Shown here: in pieces, positions 5,582 through 12,614 of the stretch
Layout: the number at the start of each line of letters is the position of its first letter
How positions within the stretch are numbered: the first letter of the stretch is position 1
Translations under genes and position numbers: made by a program
The notes under the pieces: generated by a model
Seen by the model: only the letters and a program-made list of their open reading frames with translations
Database searches by the model: none
What the model was told of the DNA's origin: nothing
Source of the DNA: an uncultured Eggerthella sp.
GTDB lineage: Bacteria; Actinomycetota; Coriobacteriia; Coriobacteriales; Eggerthellaceae
Length of the DNA stretch: 12,614 nucleotides
Assembly: GCA_900548955.1 (NCBI GenBank)
Contig: URMQ01000035.1
Span: 1 to 12,614, forward strand
Direction of reading: 5' to 3'

Positions 5582-6790
5582 TTAGCGCTTATTAAACGGC
5601 ACCAGAGTTGCAGGCATGGTGCCTTCAATAATAAGTTTTGGCTCGCCTTCCATGAGCGGCTTAAAATATGCAAATGCATCTTCGGTAATTCCCTGATAGT
5701 TTGGCAAAATCCACTCTTGCGGAAAATGCTTTACTACATTTGCGAATTCGCTTGCAGGACCTGCGAAGTATTCGGCATTGTATTTACCCTGAATATCACT
5801 GCCGCGCTTAACTCCCACTACCTGTGCGGTAAAAGCAGGATTTACACTGCGCATATGAGCGCTCATCCCCAGCTCATATGCCTCAGTTACATCAACCGAA
5901 CTTTGAGCAAAGTTACTCGAACGAGCCGCACGAGACAAATCCTGAACAATACCACGGGGAACAATGTCTGCATCAATAATCATTTGCTTAATAACTGCTC
6001 CTGCTCCACCTAAAACGGCATGAGCAAAACCGTCGTGTGCGGTTTCTCCCGCAGAAACATAACCACCATCGGCATAATGAGCCCCTTCACTTACTACAAT
6101 GTAACATTCGCCCTTTTCGTCGAACTTCTTTTGAACCTCTGCCAAAAATGCTTCTTTGTCGAAGTCGACTTCAGGAAGTACTAGCAAGTCCACATCACCC
6201 GAAACACAGCAGCTTGCAGCAAGCCAACCTGCATCGCGACCCATTGTTTCTAAAACAAATACTTCAGGACGAGTATAAGCAGCGTAGTCTAAATAGGTTG
6301 CGTGGGTAATTTGTGCCGCAATTTTTGCAGCACTAGGAAAACCAGGACAATGATCCACCGGCACTAAGTCGTTGTCCACCGTTTTAGGAATGCCAACGAA
6401 GCGCTGCGGCATATTGTGATCTGCCGCCCATTGAGAAAGCGCATCAACCGTATCCATAGAGTCATTGCCGCCAATATAGAACATAACTTCAATATCATGT
6501 TCGTTCATTACCGAAACTAAACGCTCGAAATCAGCATCGTTTCCGCGCTTTAGTTTATAGCGACATGTCCCCAGAGCTGACGAAGGAGTTTGCTTTAAAA
6601 GATCAATTTCATGACCCGTTAAGTTAGTTAGATCATAAAGCTTTCCGTCTAGCACGCCTTCAATGCCATAAAGACCACCATACACATGGTCATATACAGG
6701 ATTGAGCTGATTAGCACGAACAACGCCTGCCAAGCTAGCGTTAATTACTGCGGTCGGGCCACCCGATTGAGCAACAAGACAGTTCCCCAT
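5582..6790 (-). CDS. pfp: 6-phosphofructokinase, pyrophosphate-dependent type
   Basis: A 402-residue PFK-family enzyme. In order: GGPTAVINASLAGVV (10-24, phosphate-donor loop), YGGLYGIEGVLDG (37-49), IGGNDSMDT (106-114), GIPKTVDNDL (133-142) and ETMGRDAGWL (181-190, fructose-6-phosphate binding). Lys136 in PKTVDND, where ATP-PFKs have Gly (PGTIDND), together with Asp110 where ATP enzymes have Gly (GGDGS), marks use of pyrophosphate: PPi + fructose 6-phosphate gives fructose 1,6-bisphosphate + Pi, reversible, in the cytosol. Asn109 takes the place of the first Asp in GGDDS, a variant I recall from anaerobe relatives. The start follows GAGGAA seven bases upstream. The 192-bp leader has a long inverted repeat (6831-6884). 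It is probably monocistronic, with a terminator downstream at 5323-5357. Cofactor assignment is by motif only. Confidence 0.9.
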   Translation of the reverse strand: MGNCLVAQSGGPTAVINASLAGVVRANQLNPVYDHVYGGLYGIEGVLDGKLYDLTNLTGHEIDLLKQTPSSALGTCRYKLKRGNDADFERLVSVMNEHDIEVMFYIGGNDSMDTVDALSQWAADHNMPQRFVGIPKTVDNDLVPVDHCPGFPSAAKIAAQITHATYLDYAAYTRPEVFVLETMGRDAGWLAASCCVSGDVDLLVLPEVDFDKEAFLAEVQKKFDEKGECYIVVSEGAHYADGGYVSAGETAHDGFAHAVLGGAGAVIKQMIIDADIVPRGIVQDLSRAARSSNFAQSSVDVTEAYELGMSAHMRSVNPAFTAQVVGVKRGSDIQGKYNAEYFAGPASEFANVVKHFPQEWILPNYQGITEDAFAYFKPLMEGEPKLIIEGTMPATLVPFNKR

Positions 6791-6830
6791 AGCGTTTCCT
6801 CTTCCCTACTACTAGGTTTTCTTCACGCTG

Positions 6831-6884
6831 GGCACGATGCCGCCACTGCATACTCGAAACACCTGTCATGCTATGCATCGTGCC
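6831..6884 (-). promoter_or_regulatory. Inverted repeat in the phosphofructokinase leader with competing pairings
   Basis: GGCACGATGC (6831-6840) and GCATCGTGCC (6875-6884) are perfect 10-bp arms 34 bases apart, 40 bases upstream of the phosphofructokinase start. Inside, TGCATA (6847-6852) is complementary to TATGCA (6872-6877), which overlaps the outer right arm, so the two pairings exclude one another. Neither arm is followed by a T tract, so it is not a terminator. It could be a switching leader RNA or a spaced operator; I do not recognise a known riboswitch. Confidence 0.4.
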
Positions 6885-6901
6885 AGATAGCTAGCGCAAT
6901 A

Positions 6902-6925
6902 AAAGCTATCTCTATAGATAGTTTT
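6902..6925 (-). terminator. Short AT-rich hairpin after the CmpB-like gene
   Basis: Arms CTATCT (6906-6911) and AGATAG (6916-6921) around a 4-base loop, extended by A4/T4 with one bulge. Read leftward it lies 57 bases past the stop of the membrane-protein gene and is followed by CTTTTATT, so it can act as a weak intrinsic terminator between that gene and the phosphofructokinase gene. A stretch of promoter-like AT-rich DNA overlaps it, so this call is tentative. Confidence 0.35.
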
Positions 6926-6982
6926 ATAATAACCAAGCTTCCCTAGAACAGCGGGATAAGATAATTAAATTTATCTAACGTT

Positions 6983-8326
6983 TTAGCTTGTGGCATCAGA
7001 AACCTGTGAGTTATTAACACGAGTAGAGTCGTCAGGAGTAATAGTCATACTCTGGAAACGGTTCTCCATGTATTCATTATCAAAATTCTTTGCAAAGAAC
7101 TGCTCCACTGGTGCATTTTCCGGAATATTAGAAACACGCTGGAACCAGCAATCAAGCGCCATCAACGTCATTGCACCATTAACAAGCATTAGAGCAGCGC
7201 AAATCGTAGTGAACGAATAGCGAATTTTCCAAGGAATCAAGTTGATCAACTTCAACATATTAGGCAGTAAGAATTTGATCCAGATCAAGCCAAGTAAGCC
7301 CCACGCACACATAAAGGGTGTTGCCGTTCGGCCACCGGCAATAATTGCAATAGGATCAGGAATACCAAAGATAGTCATACCTGTATAGTCCCACGCAACA
7401 GCACCAAACGATGTTTGCATAAACCAACTAACGAAAAATTCAAATAGTCCACCAATTACTGCTGAAACCAAGAAAATAAGTGCAAAATTCTTCTTATAAA
7501 AACGATTCAGCGCAATGGTCATAAACACCGCGCCAAACCCATAAATAGGAGAAAACGGACCAAACAACATGCCCGCGCGATCCTGATACACACCAGGATC
7601 AACAACTACCATGTGTTGTACCGTTTCAATAATAAGGCCGAGCACACTGCAAACCACGAATACCCAAAACAAATTAAAGAAGTTAAGTTCGATATACCCT
7701 TTACCTTCTGGATCTCGACCGAGAGTACCTTCTTTTATTGCTTCACGATCCTCCATGCTGCGCAGCTTGCGTTTAAGTTCACGCTCTTCCAATAGCGAAG
7801 GATCAACCGTAACCGAAATAACCAACAGAATAAGCAGCTGAATCGAAGGACCAATCAGGTGCTCTCCTAAACCTTGCAACATAATATCGAGCAAGATTCG
7901 TAAAATCGTCATCACGATAAGAATGTAGGACCAACGCGCTGCGTTACGACGTCGATTTTTTAATAAAGCAATACCAAAACCAATGAGGAAGCCTGCATTC
8001 ACCATAATGACAACAAATGAAGCAACCGACAAAATCGTAGAGAGTGTTGGATCTGAACTAATCGAAACAAGATCGGGACGATTTTGAAGCGCCCAGTAAA
8101 CCATTCCAACGAAAATAATTCCCATTGGAATTGTTGCTATACCGTCAAGGATACAAAGAACGCCGTACACCTTCATCAACAACGGTGTTTTCTTTTTTTC
8201 TTCTGACGTAAGCAAATTTGGATCAAGGTCGTTTTCGGGTTTATTATTGGTCCCTGATCCTGATGTAATCATTTCGGATCCTGCAGTCATTTCAAATTCG
8301 GGCTGTGAACCCATCGTTGCCGCCAT
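6983..8326 (-). CDS. CmpB-like (putative ABC transporter type IV family) multipass membrane protein
   Basis: A 447-residue integral membrane protein in two parts. After a polar N-terminus (1-48), residues about 50-175 hold four hydrophobic segments (roughly 52-80, 97-122, 132-150, 158-174) that I do not recognise, followed by a charged linker (178-210). Residues about 214-395 match the CmpB-like family: FWVFVVCSVLGLIIETV (219-235), GMLFGPFSPIYGFGAV (252-267), VIGGLFEFFVSWFMQ (290-304) and WDYTG (312-316). The family name says ABC transporter, but there is no ATPase domain and the function is essentially unknown. The C-terminal tail (about 396-447) is polar and Ser/Asn-rich. The start has AGGGAG five bases upstream. 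An operator-like palindrome lies just ahead of that site. The N-terminal membrane unit fused to the CmpB-like core is the odd part. Confidence 0.75.
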   Translation of the reverse strand: MAATMGSQPEFEMTAGSEMITSGSGTNNKPENDLDPNLLTSEEKKKTPLLMKVYGVLCILDGIATIPMGIIFVGMVYWALQNRPDLVSISSDPTLSTILSVASFVVIMVNAGFLIGFGIALLKNRRRNAARWSYILIVMTILRILLDIMLQGLGEHLIGPSIQLLILLVISVTVDPSLLEERELKRKLRSMEDREAIKEGTLGRDPEGKGYIELNFFNLFWVFVVCSVLGLIIETVQHMVVVDPGVYQDRAGMLFGPFSPIYGFGAVFMTIALNRFYKKNFALIFLVSAVIGGLFEFFVSWFMQTSFGAVAWDYTGMTIFGIPDPIAIIAGGRTATPFMCAWGLLGLIWIKFLLPNMLKLINLIPWKIRYSFTTICAALMLVNGAMTLMALDCWFQRVSNIPENAPVEQFFAKNFDNEYMENRFQSMTITPDDSTRVNNSQVSDATS

Positions 8327-8339
8327 GCATACTCCCTAC

Positions 8340-8360
8340 GTTTATATTGGAAATATAAAC
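8340..8360. promoter_or_regulatory. Operator-like palindrome before the CmpB-like gene
   Basis: GTTTATATT (8340-8348) and AATATAAAC (8352-8360) are perfect 9-base arms around a 3-base centre, 14 bases from the start codon and directly upstream of its Shine-Dalgarno. Read leftward, the distal arm contains TATAAA, with TTGGAA 15 bases before it as a weak -35, so a repressor bound here would cover the promoter. The bound protein is unknown. Confidence 0.4.
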
Positions 8361-8499
8361 ATTCCAACTATTCTAATCAGGTATTGCTAATCAATTCTTC
8401 TATAGCGAAGTAATGTTTATCAAAAACCAACGTTTCGCTCATCATACCTGTTTAACACAATAGTTCGACAGAGGTTTTGCAAGCGGAAAGAAATCTGTA

Positions 8500-8533
8500 A
8501 CCAAAAGAAACCGCGCCCCTGCTGAAGCGCGGT
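8500..8533 (-). terminator. Intrinsic terminator after the short-chain dehydrogenase gene
   Basis: Read leftward, ACCGCGC (from 8533) pairs with GCGCGGT (to 8510) around a 10-base loop, followed by TTCTTTTGG. The GC-rich stem and T-rich tail, 20 bases past the dehydrogenase stop, are typical of a Rho-independent terminator. Confidence 0.8.
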
Positions 8534-8552
8534 CGCAAGAGATAATAGTGTT

Positions 8553-9311
8553 TTACGCTAAAACGAAACCACCATTTGGAGAAATGACCTGACCTGTCAG
8601 GTAAGGCGCAGTCAAGATGTAGCCAAGCGCGCCTGCAATATCAGACGGATCGCCAATATATCCCTGAGGAATAGTTGCTGCTAGCGCATTCAATTCATCC
8701 TGATTAACGCCACGAAGCATGTCAGTCATGATCATGCCTGGTGCAATAGCATTTACGCGAACACCTTGCGCGGCATATTCAAGAGCAAGAGCTCGAGTAT
8801 ATCCAATAACGCCTGCCTTAGAAGCACAGTAGTCAGCCTGATTAATAACGCCCGTCAAACCACCAACAGAACTGGTAGAAACAATGTTGCACTGGTTTTC
8901 CTTTGTATCGGAATGATTAATCATATAAGGAAGAACCAGATGGGTCATATGCATACCTGAAAGCAAATTGATATTGATAACGTTTTCGTATGCCTCTGGT
9001 TCAATATCAATCCAATTGCAGTTATTGGTAACGCCGGCATTGTTTACCAAAGCATCAATCTTGTCGCCAAAATGCTCAACCGTTGCGTCTACCAAAGCCT
9101 TGCAGCCTTCAAAAGATCCTACATCTGCCTTAACAATTAGAGTTTCGGTGCCGTACTTTTCCTTTAGCTCTTCTGCAATTTCATCACAGAACTTGCGGGA
9201 AGAATCACTGCGATAGTTAAGTGCAAGGTTATAACCAAGCTCGCCCAACTTGCGAGACATTGCAGCGCCAAGGCCACGAGATCCACCAGTAATAATTGCT
9301 ACCTTTGCCAT
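8553..9311 (-). CDS. FabG-like short-chain dehydrogenase/reductase (3-oxoacyl-ACP reductase type)
   Basis: A 252-residue classical SDR, usual length. The Rossmann nucleotide loop TGGSRGLG is at 8-15, Asp63 follows the KADV strand, NNAG is at 90-93, the catalytic tetrad is Asn114, Ser148, Tyr161 and Lys165 (YCASK), and the PGMIMTDM segment (191-198) is the usual FabG-type loop. Arg at 34 after the second strand (NYRSD) suggests NADPH. It would reduce a keto group; the closest standard role is 3-oxoacyl-ACP reduction, but with no other fab genes nearby the substrate is open. The start has AGGAGG seven bases upstream, a strong site. The 245-bp upstream gap holds small hairpins (TACCC/GGGTA at 9334-9346, TTCCA/TGGAA at 9350-9366) and a TATAAGG direct repeat near 9517-9531. 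A MocR regulator gene lies immediately upstream on the same strand. Confidence 0.88.
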   Translation of the reverse strand: MAKVAIITGGSRGLGAAMSRKLGELGYNLALNYRSDSSRKFCDEIAEELKEKYGTETLIVKADVGSFEGCKALVDATVEHFGDKIDALVNNAGVTNNCNWIDIEPEAYENVININLLSGMHMTHLVLPYMINHSDTKENQCNIVSTSSVGGLTGVINQADYCASKAGVIGYTRALALEYAAQGVRVNAIAPGMIMTDMLRGVNQDELNALAATIPQGYIGDPSDIAGALGYILTAPYLTGQVISPNGGFVLA

Positions 9312-9556
9312 AGGTATCCTCCTCTAATCCACGTACCCTTCGGGTAATTTCCAGAGTTTGTGGAATAGAGCCTACCGAGGACGCCTCAAAGTACCTAGAT
9401 TCAATTCGCATAAATTATTTCAGGTCGGTTGCAACAAACAAGAAGTATTTAATGGCAGCTTTTATTCAAACATCTAGTCCATTCGAAGCTCATGGCTTGT
9501 AAGCAACAAGGCTCTATAAGGTATAAGGTCTTCCTGTATCGGCTCTCTCTAATGCG

Positions 9557-10978
9557 TTACTTCTTTTTCGCATCAGCAATATCTTCAGCAAAAACTCGCT
9601 CTAACAGTTTTACGGCATCATTAATTTGGTTTGCTTCAATACTGGCAAAATTTATTACCACATAATGGAATGACCTTGCTGTAGGGTTGATGCAATAGTC
9701 TGAAAGCATAGCTAAATGCATGCCTAAATGCTGCGCTTCTTGCGATATTTCTTCATCACTAAGCCTTGAATCAACTGAGAGAATTAAATGGGTTCCCACA
9801 TTAATATCATGAACATTTCCAATAGTAACTAAGTCTGATTCCTCTAACGCTTGCACAACCGCTTTGCGCTGTTTGTTGTAGTAGCGGCGCAATCGATTAA
9901 TATGACGCTCAAAATAGCCACCCCGAATAAAACGAGCTAAAGCACCCTGTTCAAAACTAGAAACCGTACAAGAATAAAAACTGAGTTGACGGGCATACAA
10001 ATCCATTAATTGTTTTGGTAGCACCATATAAGAAATACGCAACGAAGGTACCAGCGTTTTCGAGAACGTATTAAGGTAGATCACCCGCTGATTTAAGTCT
10101 TGCGTAAACAAAGCCGGTTGCGCACGCCCACTAAAGCGAAGTTCCGAATCGTAATCGTCTTCAATTATGTAGCGATGAGAGTCTTCATTAACCCAACGTA
10201 GTAATTCTTTTCGGCGCGAAGATGACATTTCTATTCCGAGTGGAAAATGATTTGCGGGAGATACATGAACAATTTCAGCAGGGCTTTTTGCTAGTTCATC
10301 TACCAATATTCCTTCGTCATCAAGCGGAACATATTCCCAAAGAGTTCCCACGCTTCGTGAAATATCAGCAAGTTTTTTATATCCTGGATCCCCAATAGCA
10401 ATTACTGCACGCGACCCAAACAACTGCAGCAAACGACTATATAAATACTCTGTTCCCGCGCCAACAATAATCTGATCAGGTGTTGCATAAATCCCTTTGA
10501 ATTCGTAAAGATATCGTGCAATAGCTTCGCGTAACTCTGTCAACCCATTGAAAGGAACCGTTTCGAACAACGTTTCATTTCCTTCAGAAAGTGTTCGACG
10601 CATAATACGCAACCAAGTGTCTTTAGGAAAGAGATTAAGACTGCATTTGTTTGCCTTAAAGTCGAAGTCGGGAACCTGCCACATATCTTCTTCATCGGTT
10701 GCGATAGCAAAAGGATTGATATGAACGAGACTTCTTGGAATATGCGCAACATAAAACCCACTACCTTTGCGTGGCTGTACATATCCCTCACTCGCTAGAA
10801 GATCGTAAGCTTGCTCTACCGTGCTTACACTAATGGAAAGATGTTGGGCCAGCATGCGCTTTGAAGGCAGCTTATACCCGGCAAAAAGCACACCCCTTCG
10901 AATATCGCTTCTAATGCAGCGGTAAAGATATTCATACTTAGATAGATTTCCACGTTGTTCAAGATCATAGGTAATCAT
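9557..10978 (-). CDS. MocR-family (GntR wHTH + PLP aminotransferase-like) transcriptional regulator
   Basis: A 473-residue regulator. Residues about 12-78 are a GntR-type winged helix-turn-helix, with KLPSKRMLAQHLSISVSTVEQAYDLLASEGYV (36-67) and a wing QPRKGSGFYV (68-77). Residues about 110-465 are a fold-type I aminotransferase-like domain: SPANHFPLG (240-248), IEDDYDSE (272-279) and NTFSKTLVPSLRISY (303-317). Lys307 is the expected Schiff-base lysine for pyridoxal phosphate, and Asp274 and Tyr276 sit 33 and 31 residues before it, the same spacing as in GabR. Relatives sense PLP or PLP-amino acid adducts (PdxR, GabR, EhuR). No pdxST, gab or taurine genes are adjacent, so the target is unknown; the downstream dehydrogenase is a candidate. 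The start has AAGGAA about eight bases upstream. Confidence 0.88.
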   Translation of the reverse strand: MITYDLEQRGNLSKYEYLYRCIRSDIRRGVLFAGYKLPSKRMLAQHLSISVSTVEQAYDLLASEGYVQPRKGSGFYVAHIPRSLVHINPFAIATDEEDMWQVPDFDFKANKCSLNLFPKDTWLRIMRRTLSEGNETLFETVPFNGLTELREAIARYLYEFKGIYATPDQIIVGAGTEYLYSRLLQLFGSRAVIAIGDPGYKKLADISRSVGTLWEYVPLDDEGILVDELAKSPAEIVHVSPANHFPLGIEMSSSRRKELLRWVNEDSHRYIIEDDYDSELRFSGRAQPALFTQDLNQRVIYLNTFSKTLVPSLRISYMVLPKQLMDLYARQLSFYSCTVSSFEQGALARFIRGGYFERHINRLRRYYNKQRKAVVQALEESDLVTIGNVHDINVGTHLILSVDSRLSDEEISQEAQHLGMHLAMLSDYCINPTARSFHYVVINFASIEANQINDAVKLLERVFAEDIADAKKK

Positions 10979-11050
10979 CTACGGTTCCTTACATCCAACC
11001 TGGATTTTATTTTAATTATTACTCAAGATTTTCGGGTCACTTTTTATAAA

Positions 11051-11097
11051 CTGACATGGAATAGGCTGACTATTAAACCTAAATGGCTGAATGGATA
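11051..11097. repeat. Imperfect direct repeats upstream of the MocR gene
   Basis: CTGAC occurs at 11051-11055 and 11066-11070 (15 bases apart). A longer near-repeat, CTGACATGGAATA (11051-11063) and CTGAATGGATA (11087-11097), is spaced 36 bases apart. MocR-family regulators often bind direct repeats in their own promoter region, so these are candidate binding sites, but they are short and may be chance. Confidence 0.25.
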
Positions 11098-11127
11098 AAA
11101 GAGACCCGACACCAAACGGCATCGGGT
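11093..11127 (-). terminator. Intrinsic terminator after nrdD
   Basis: Read leftward, ACCCGATGCC (11127 to 11118) pairs over ten positions with GGTGTCGGGT (11113 to 11104), including two G-U pairs, with a GTTT loop, followed by CTCTTTTATCC. It lies 31 bases past the nrdD stop. This ends the nrdD transcript, so no nrdG gene is co-transcribed downstream. Confidence 0.85.
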
Positions 11128-11158
11128 TCTTAATTTGATACTTTAATTAACGAGTAAA

Positions 11159-12614
11159 CTAACGAGCAACAGCCATCAATTCGCTGATTTCCTTGAATAC
11201 CGCAGCTGCCCCACCGAATGTCTCAGCATCTCCCGCTGAAGAAACCTTAATCAAAGAGGGAGCCTGCATAAGGTTGAATTGCTTAATAAGCTCTTGGTTT
11301 TCTTCTGCGAACAAGGTTTCATACTGAATGCCCGCTTTGTCTAACTGGGCTGCCGCGAAATGGCAATTAGGGCACGTATGGGTTGCCACAAGATATAAAC
11401 CAGGTTTCAGAGCAGCTTCCACAAGAGGAATTTCTGTTTCTTGAATTGCGGATACCGCCACTTGTTCGGCGGCGTTCGGTTTAGCAGGTTCCTGTTTAGC
11501 AGGTTCTTGCCCTGTACCTTGTGCAGTTTCCGTTGCGGCATCGCCAGTCTGAGCGCCACGATCAGTCGGAACCGCAGATGCCGCACGAGCGGTCTGCTCT
11601 ACTAAAGACGCCATAGCGGCACTGCTTTTAGCAAGCTTAGACGCTTCTACATCGTAGACTTTACGGTCCTTGAATTCCTGACTCTTACCATCATTCCAGT
11701 TCTGAACTGGACGATAATAGCCCGTAATACGGCTATACACCTCAGTCTTTTCGTGGCAGCAGGGGCATTCATATACTTCACCTGCAATATAGCCATGATT
11801 CTTGCACACCGAATACGTAGGCGAAATGGTGTAATACGGAAGTTTGTAATTTTCGGCAATCTTACGAACAAGCGTTGCTGCCGCCTTCCAGTCAGGAAGC
11901 TTTTCACCCAAGAATGCATGAAACACCGTACCTGAGGTATAAAGCGTCTGCAATTCGTCCTGAACATCAAGCGCACTAAAGATATCTTCAGTAAAACCAA
12001 CGGGCAAATGAGAACTATTGGTGTAATAAGGCGTGCCGTTATCGTTAGCAGTAATGATGTCAGGGAATGCTTCCTTGTCATGCTTTGCAAAACGATACGT
12101 TGTAGATTCAGCAGGAGTTGCTTCCAGATTGTACAGGTCACCATATTTTTCCTGGTAATCGCTCAAGCGCTCGCGCATATGATTCAAAACGTCCTTGGTG
12201 AACTGCTGAGCTCCTACTTGCGTTAAATCTTCACGCAACCACTTCGCGTTCAGGCAAGCTTCATTCATGCCAACTAAACCAATAGTACTGAAGTGGTTAT
12301 CGAACGTGCCCAAATAACGCTTTGTGTATGGATACAAACCAGCTTCAAGGAACTTCGTAATAACCGTACGCTTAGTCTTCAGAGAACGAGCTGCCAAGTC
12401 CATCAAATGATCGAGGCGAGCGTAGAAATCTGCTTCATTTTCAGACTGATACGCAAGACGAGGCATGTTGATAGTAACAACACCTACTGATCCTGTAGAT
12501 TCGCCACTACCAAAGAAGCCACCTGACTTCTTGCGAAGTTCACGAAGATCAAGACGCAAACGACAGCACATTGAACGAACATCGGATGGCTCCATATCGG
12601 AATTAATATAGTTA
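11159..12614 (-). CDS. nrdD: Anaerobic ribonucleoside-triphosphate reductase, C-terminal part, fused to a glutaredoxin/thioredoxin-like domain
   Basis: The reading frame enters from beyond the right edge (INSD precedes the first internal Met), so the gene is 5'-truncated here. Positions count from that Met at 12595. SMCCRLRLDLRELRKKSGG (8-26) holds the site of the family's active-site thiyl cysteine, and GSVGVVTINMPR (35-46) follows. CKNHGYIAGEVYECPCC (264-280) is the zinc site, and SRITGYYRPVQNWNDGK (288-304) carries the glycyl-radical Gly292. The enzyme makes dNTPs from NTPs without oxygen after activation by NrdG. Normally the chain stops soon after this loop. Here about 80 low-complexity residues (313-395) lead to a domain with YLVATHTCPNCHFAAAQL (401-418) and MQAPSLIKV (443-451), the CxxC and cis-Pro motifs of glutaredoxin or thioredoxin. 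A built-in reductant is inferred. A terminator follows. Confidence 0.92.
   Translation of the reverse strand, partial: NYINSDMEPSDVRSMCCRLRLDLRELRKKSGGFFGSGESTGSVGVVTINMPRLAYQSENEADFYARLDHLMDLAARSLKTKRTVITKFLEAGLYPYTKRYLGTFDNHFSTIGLVGMNEACLNAKWLREDLTQVGAQQFTKDVLNHMRERLSDYQEKYGDLYNLEATPAESTTYRFAKHDKEAFPDIITANDNGTPYYTNSSHLPVGFTEDIFSALDVQDELQTLYTSGTVFHAFLGEKLPDWKAAATLVRKIAENYKLPYYTISPTYSVCKNHGYIAGEVYECPCCHEKTEVYSRITGYYRPVQNWNDGKSQEFKDRKVYDVEASKLAKSSAAMASLVEQTARAASAVPTDRGAQTGDAATETAQGTGQEPAKQEPAKPNAAEQVAVSAIQETEIPLVEAALKPGLYLVATHTCPNCHFAAAQLDKAGIQYETLFAEENQELIKQFNLMQAPSLIKVSSAGDAETFGGAAAVFKEISELMAVAR
11479..11508. repeat. Tandem 15-bp repeat within the nrdD linker
   Basis: GTTTAGCAGGTTC at 11479-11491 recurs at 11494-11506, as two copies of a 15-bp unit differing at one base of the spacer. 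On the coding strand it yields two QEPAK units in the Ala/Gln/Glu/Pro-rich linker between the reductase and the redox domain. The in-frame unit suggests the linker length can vary by slippage. Confidence 0.8.

Noticed and set aside
9334..9366. Riboswitch ahead of the short-chain dehydrogenase gene
   Set aside because: There are only two short hairpins; no consensus of a riboswitch class that I know could be matched.
11647..12144. 165-codon open frame on the - strand inside nrdD
   Set aside because: It is an off-frame shadow of the conserved NrdD sequence, with biased Arg/Ile/Leu composition and no start signal.
12593..12595. ATG at 12595 as the start of nrdD
   Set aside because: The frame stays open to the window edge, and the upstream residues INSD fit the conserved stretch before DVRSMCCR, so it is an internal Met.

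Overview
The window reads as a low-to-mid G+C (mid-40s % by eye), obligately anaerobic bacterial chromosome. The strongest signs of anaerobic fermentative life are a class III (glycyl-radical) ribonucleotide reductase and a phosphofructokinase with the residues of the pyrophosphate-dependent type. Gene content and protein style fit an anaerobic gut or oral actinobacterium of the Coriobacteriia, perhaps near Atopobium/Olsenella, or less likely a clostridial relative. This placement is inference from recollection of similar proteins, not from a search. I saw no tRNA, rRNA, insertion sequence, phage gene or CRISPR array.

Layout. Positions 1-2976 are rightward: the tail of an unrecognised gene, a metallo-beta-lactamase-fold protein that has lost its metal motif, a class M sirtuin (SirTM-type, protein ADP-ribosylation) standing alone, and a CPBP-family membrane protease. 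Hairpin terminators separate the last three, so each looks like its own transcription unit. A leftward flavodoxin (3034-3510) then faces a rightward HD-domain phosphohydrolase (3774-4757). The HD gene ends 3 bases from the end of leftward mscL (4761-5249). Everything from 4761 to the right end is leftward: mscL, PPi-type phosphofructokinase, a CmpB-like multipass membrane protein, a FabG-like short-chain dehydrogenase, a MocR-type PLP-dependent regulator, and the C-terminal half of nrdD, which runs off the window edge.

How the genes relate. No coherent multi-gene pathway operon is visible; most genes are separated by 120-330 bp gaps with hairpins. A loose theme is anaerobic redox and stress physiology: flavodoxin, NAD(P)-dependent reductase, osmotic release channel, NAD-consuming sirtuin, anaerobic RNR and PPi glycolysis.

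Most interesting points. (1) NrdD does not end after its glycyl-radical loop but continues through a low-complexity Ala/Gln/Glu/Pro linker into a glutaredoxin/thioredoxin-like domain with a CPNC active site and a cis-Pro-type APSL motif, an apparent built-in electron donor. (2) The SirTM lacks its usual macrodomain/GcvH-L/lipoyl-ligase partners here. (3) The HD protein has a roughly 45-residue insertion before its KADLRHN motif, an extra C-terminal domain of about 140 residues and no guanine-stacking Arg at the expected place. (4) Several leader-region inverted repeats are unexplained by genes, notably one before the phosphofructokinase gene with two competing pairings and a 9-bp-arm operator-like palindrome before the CmpB-like gene.
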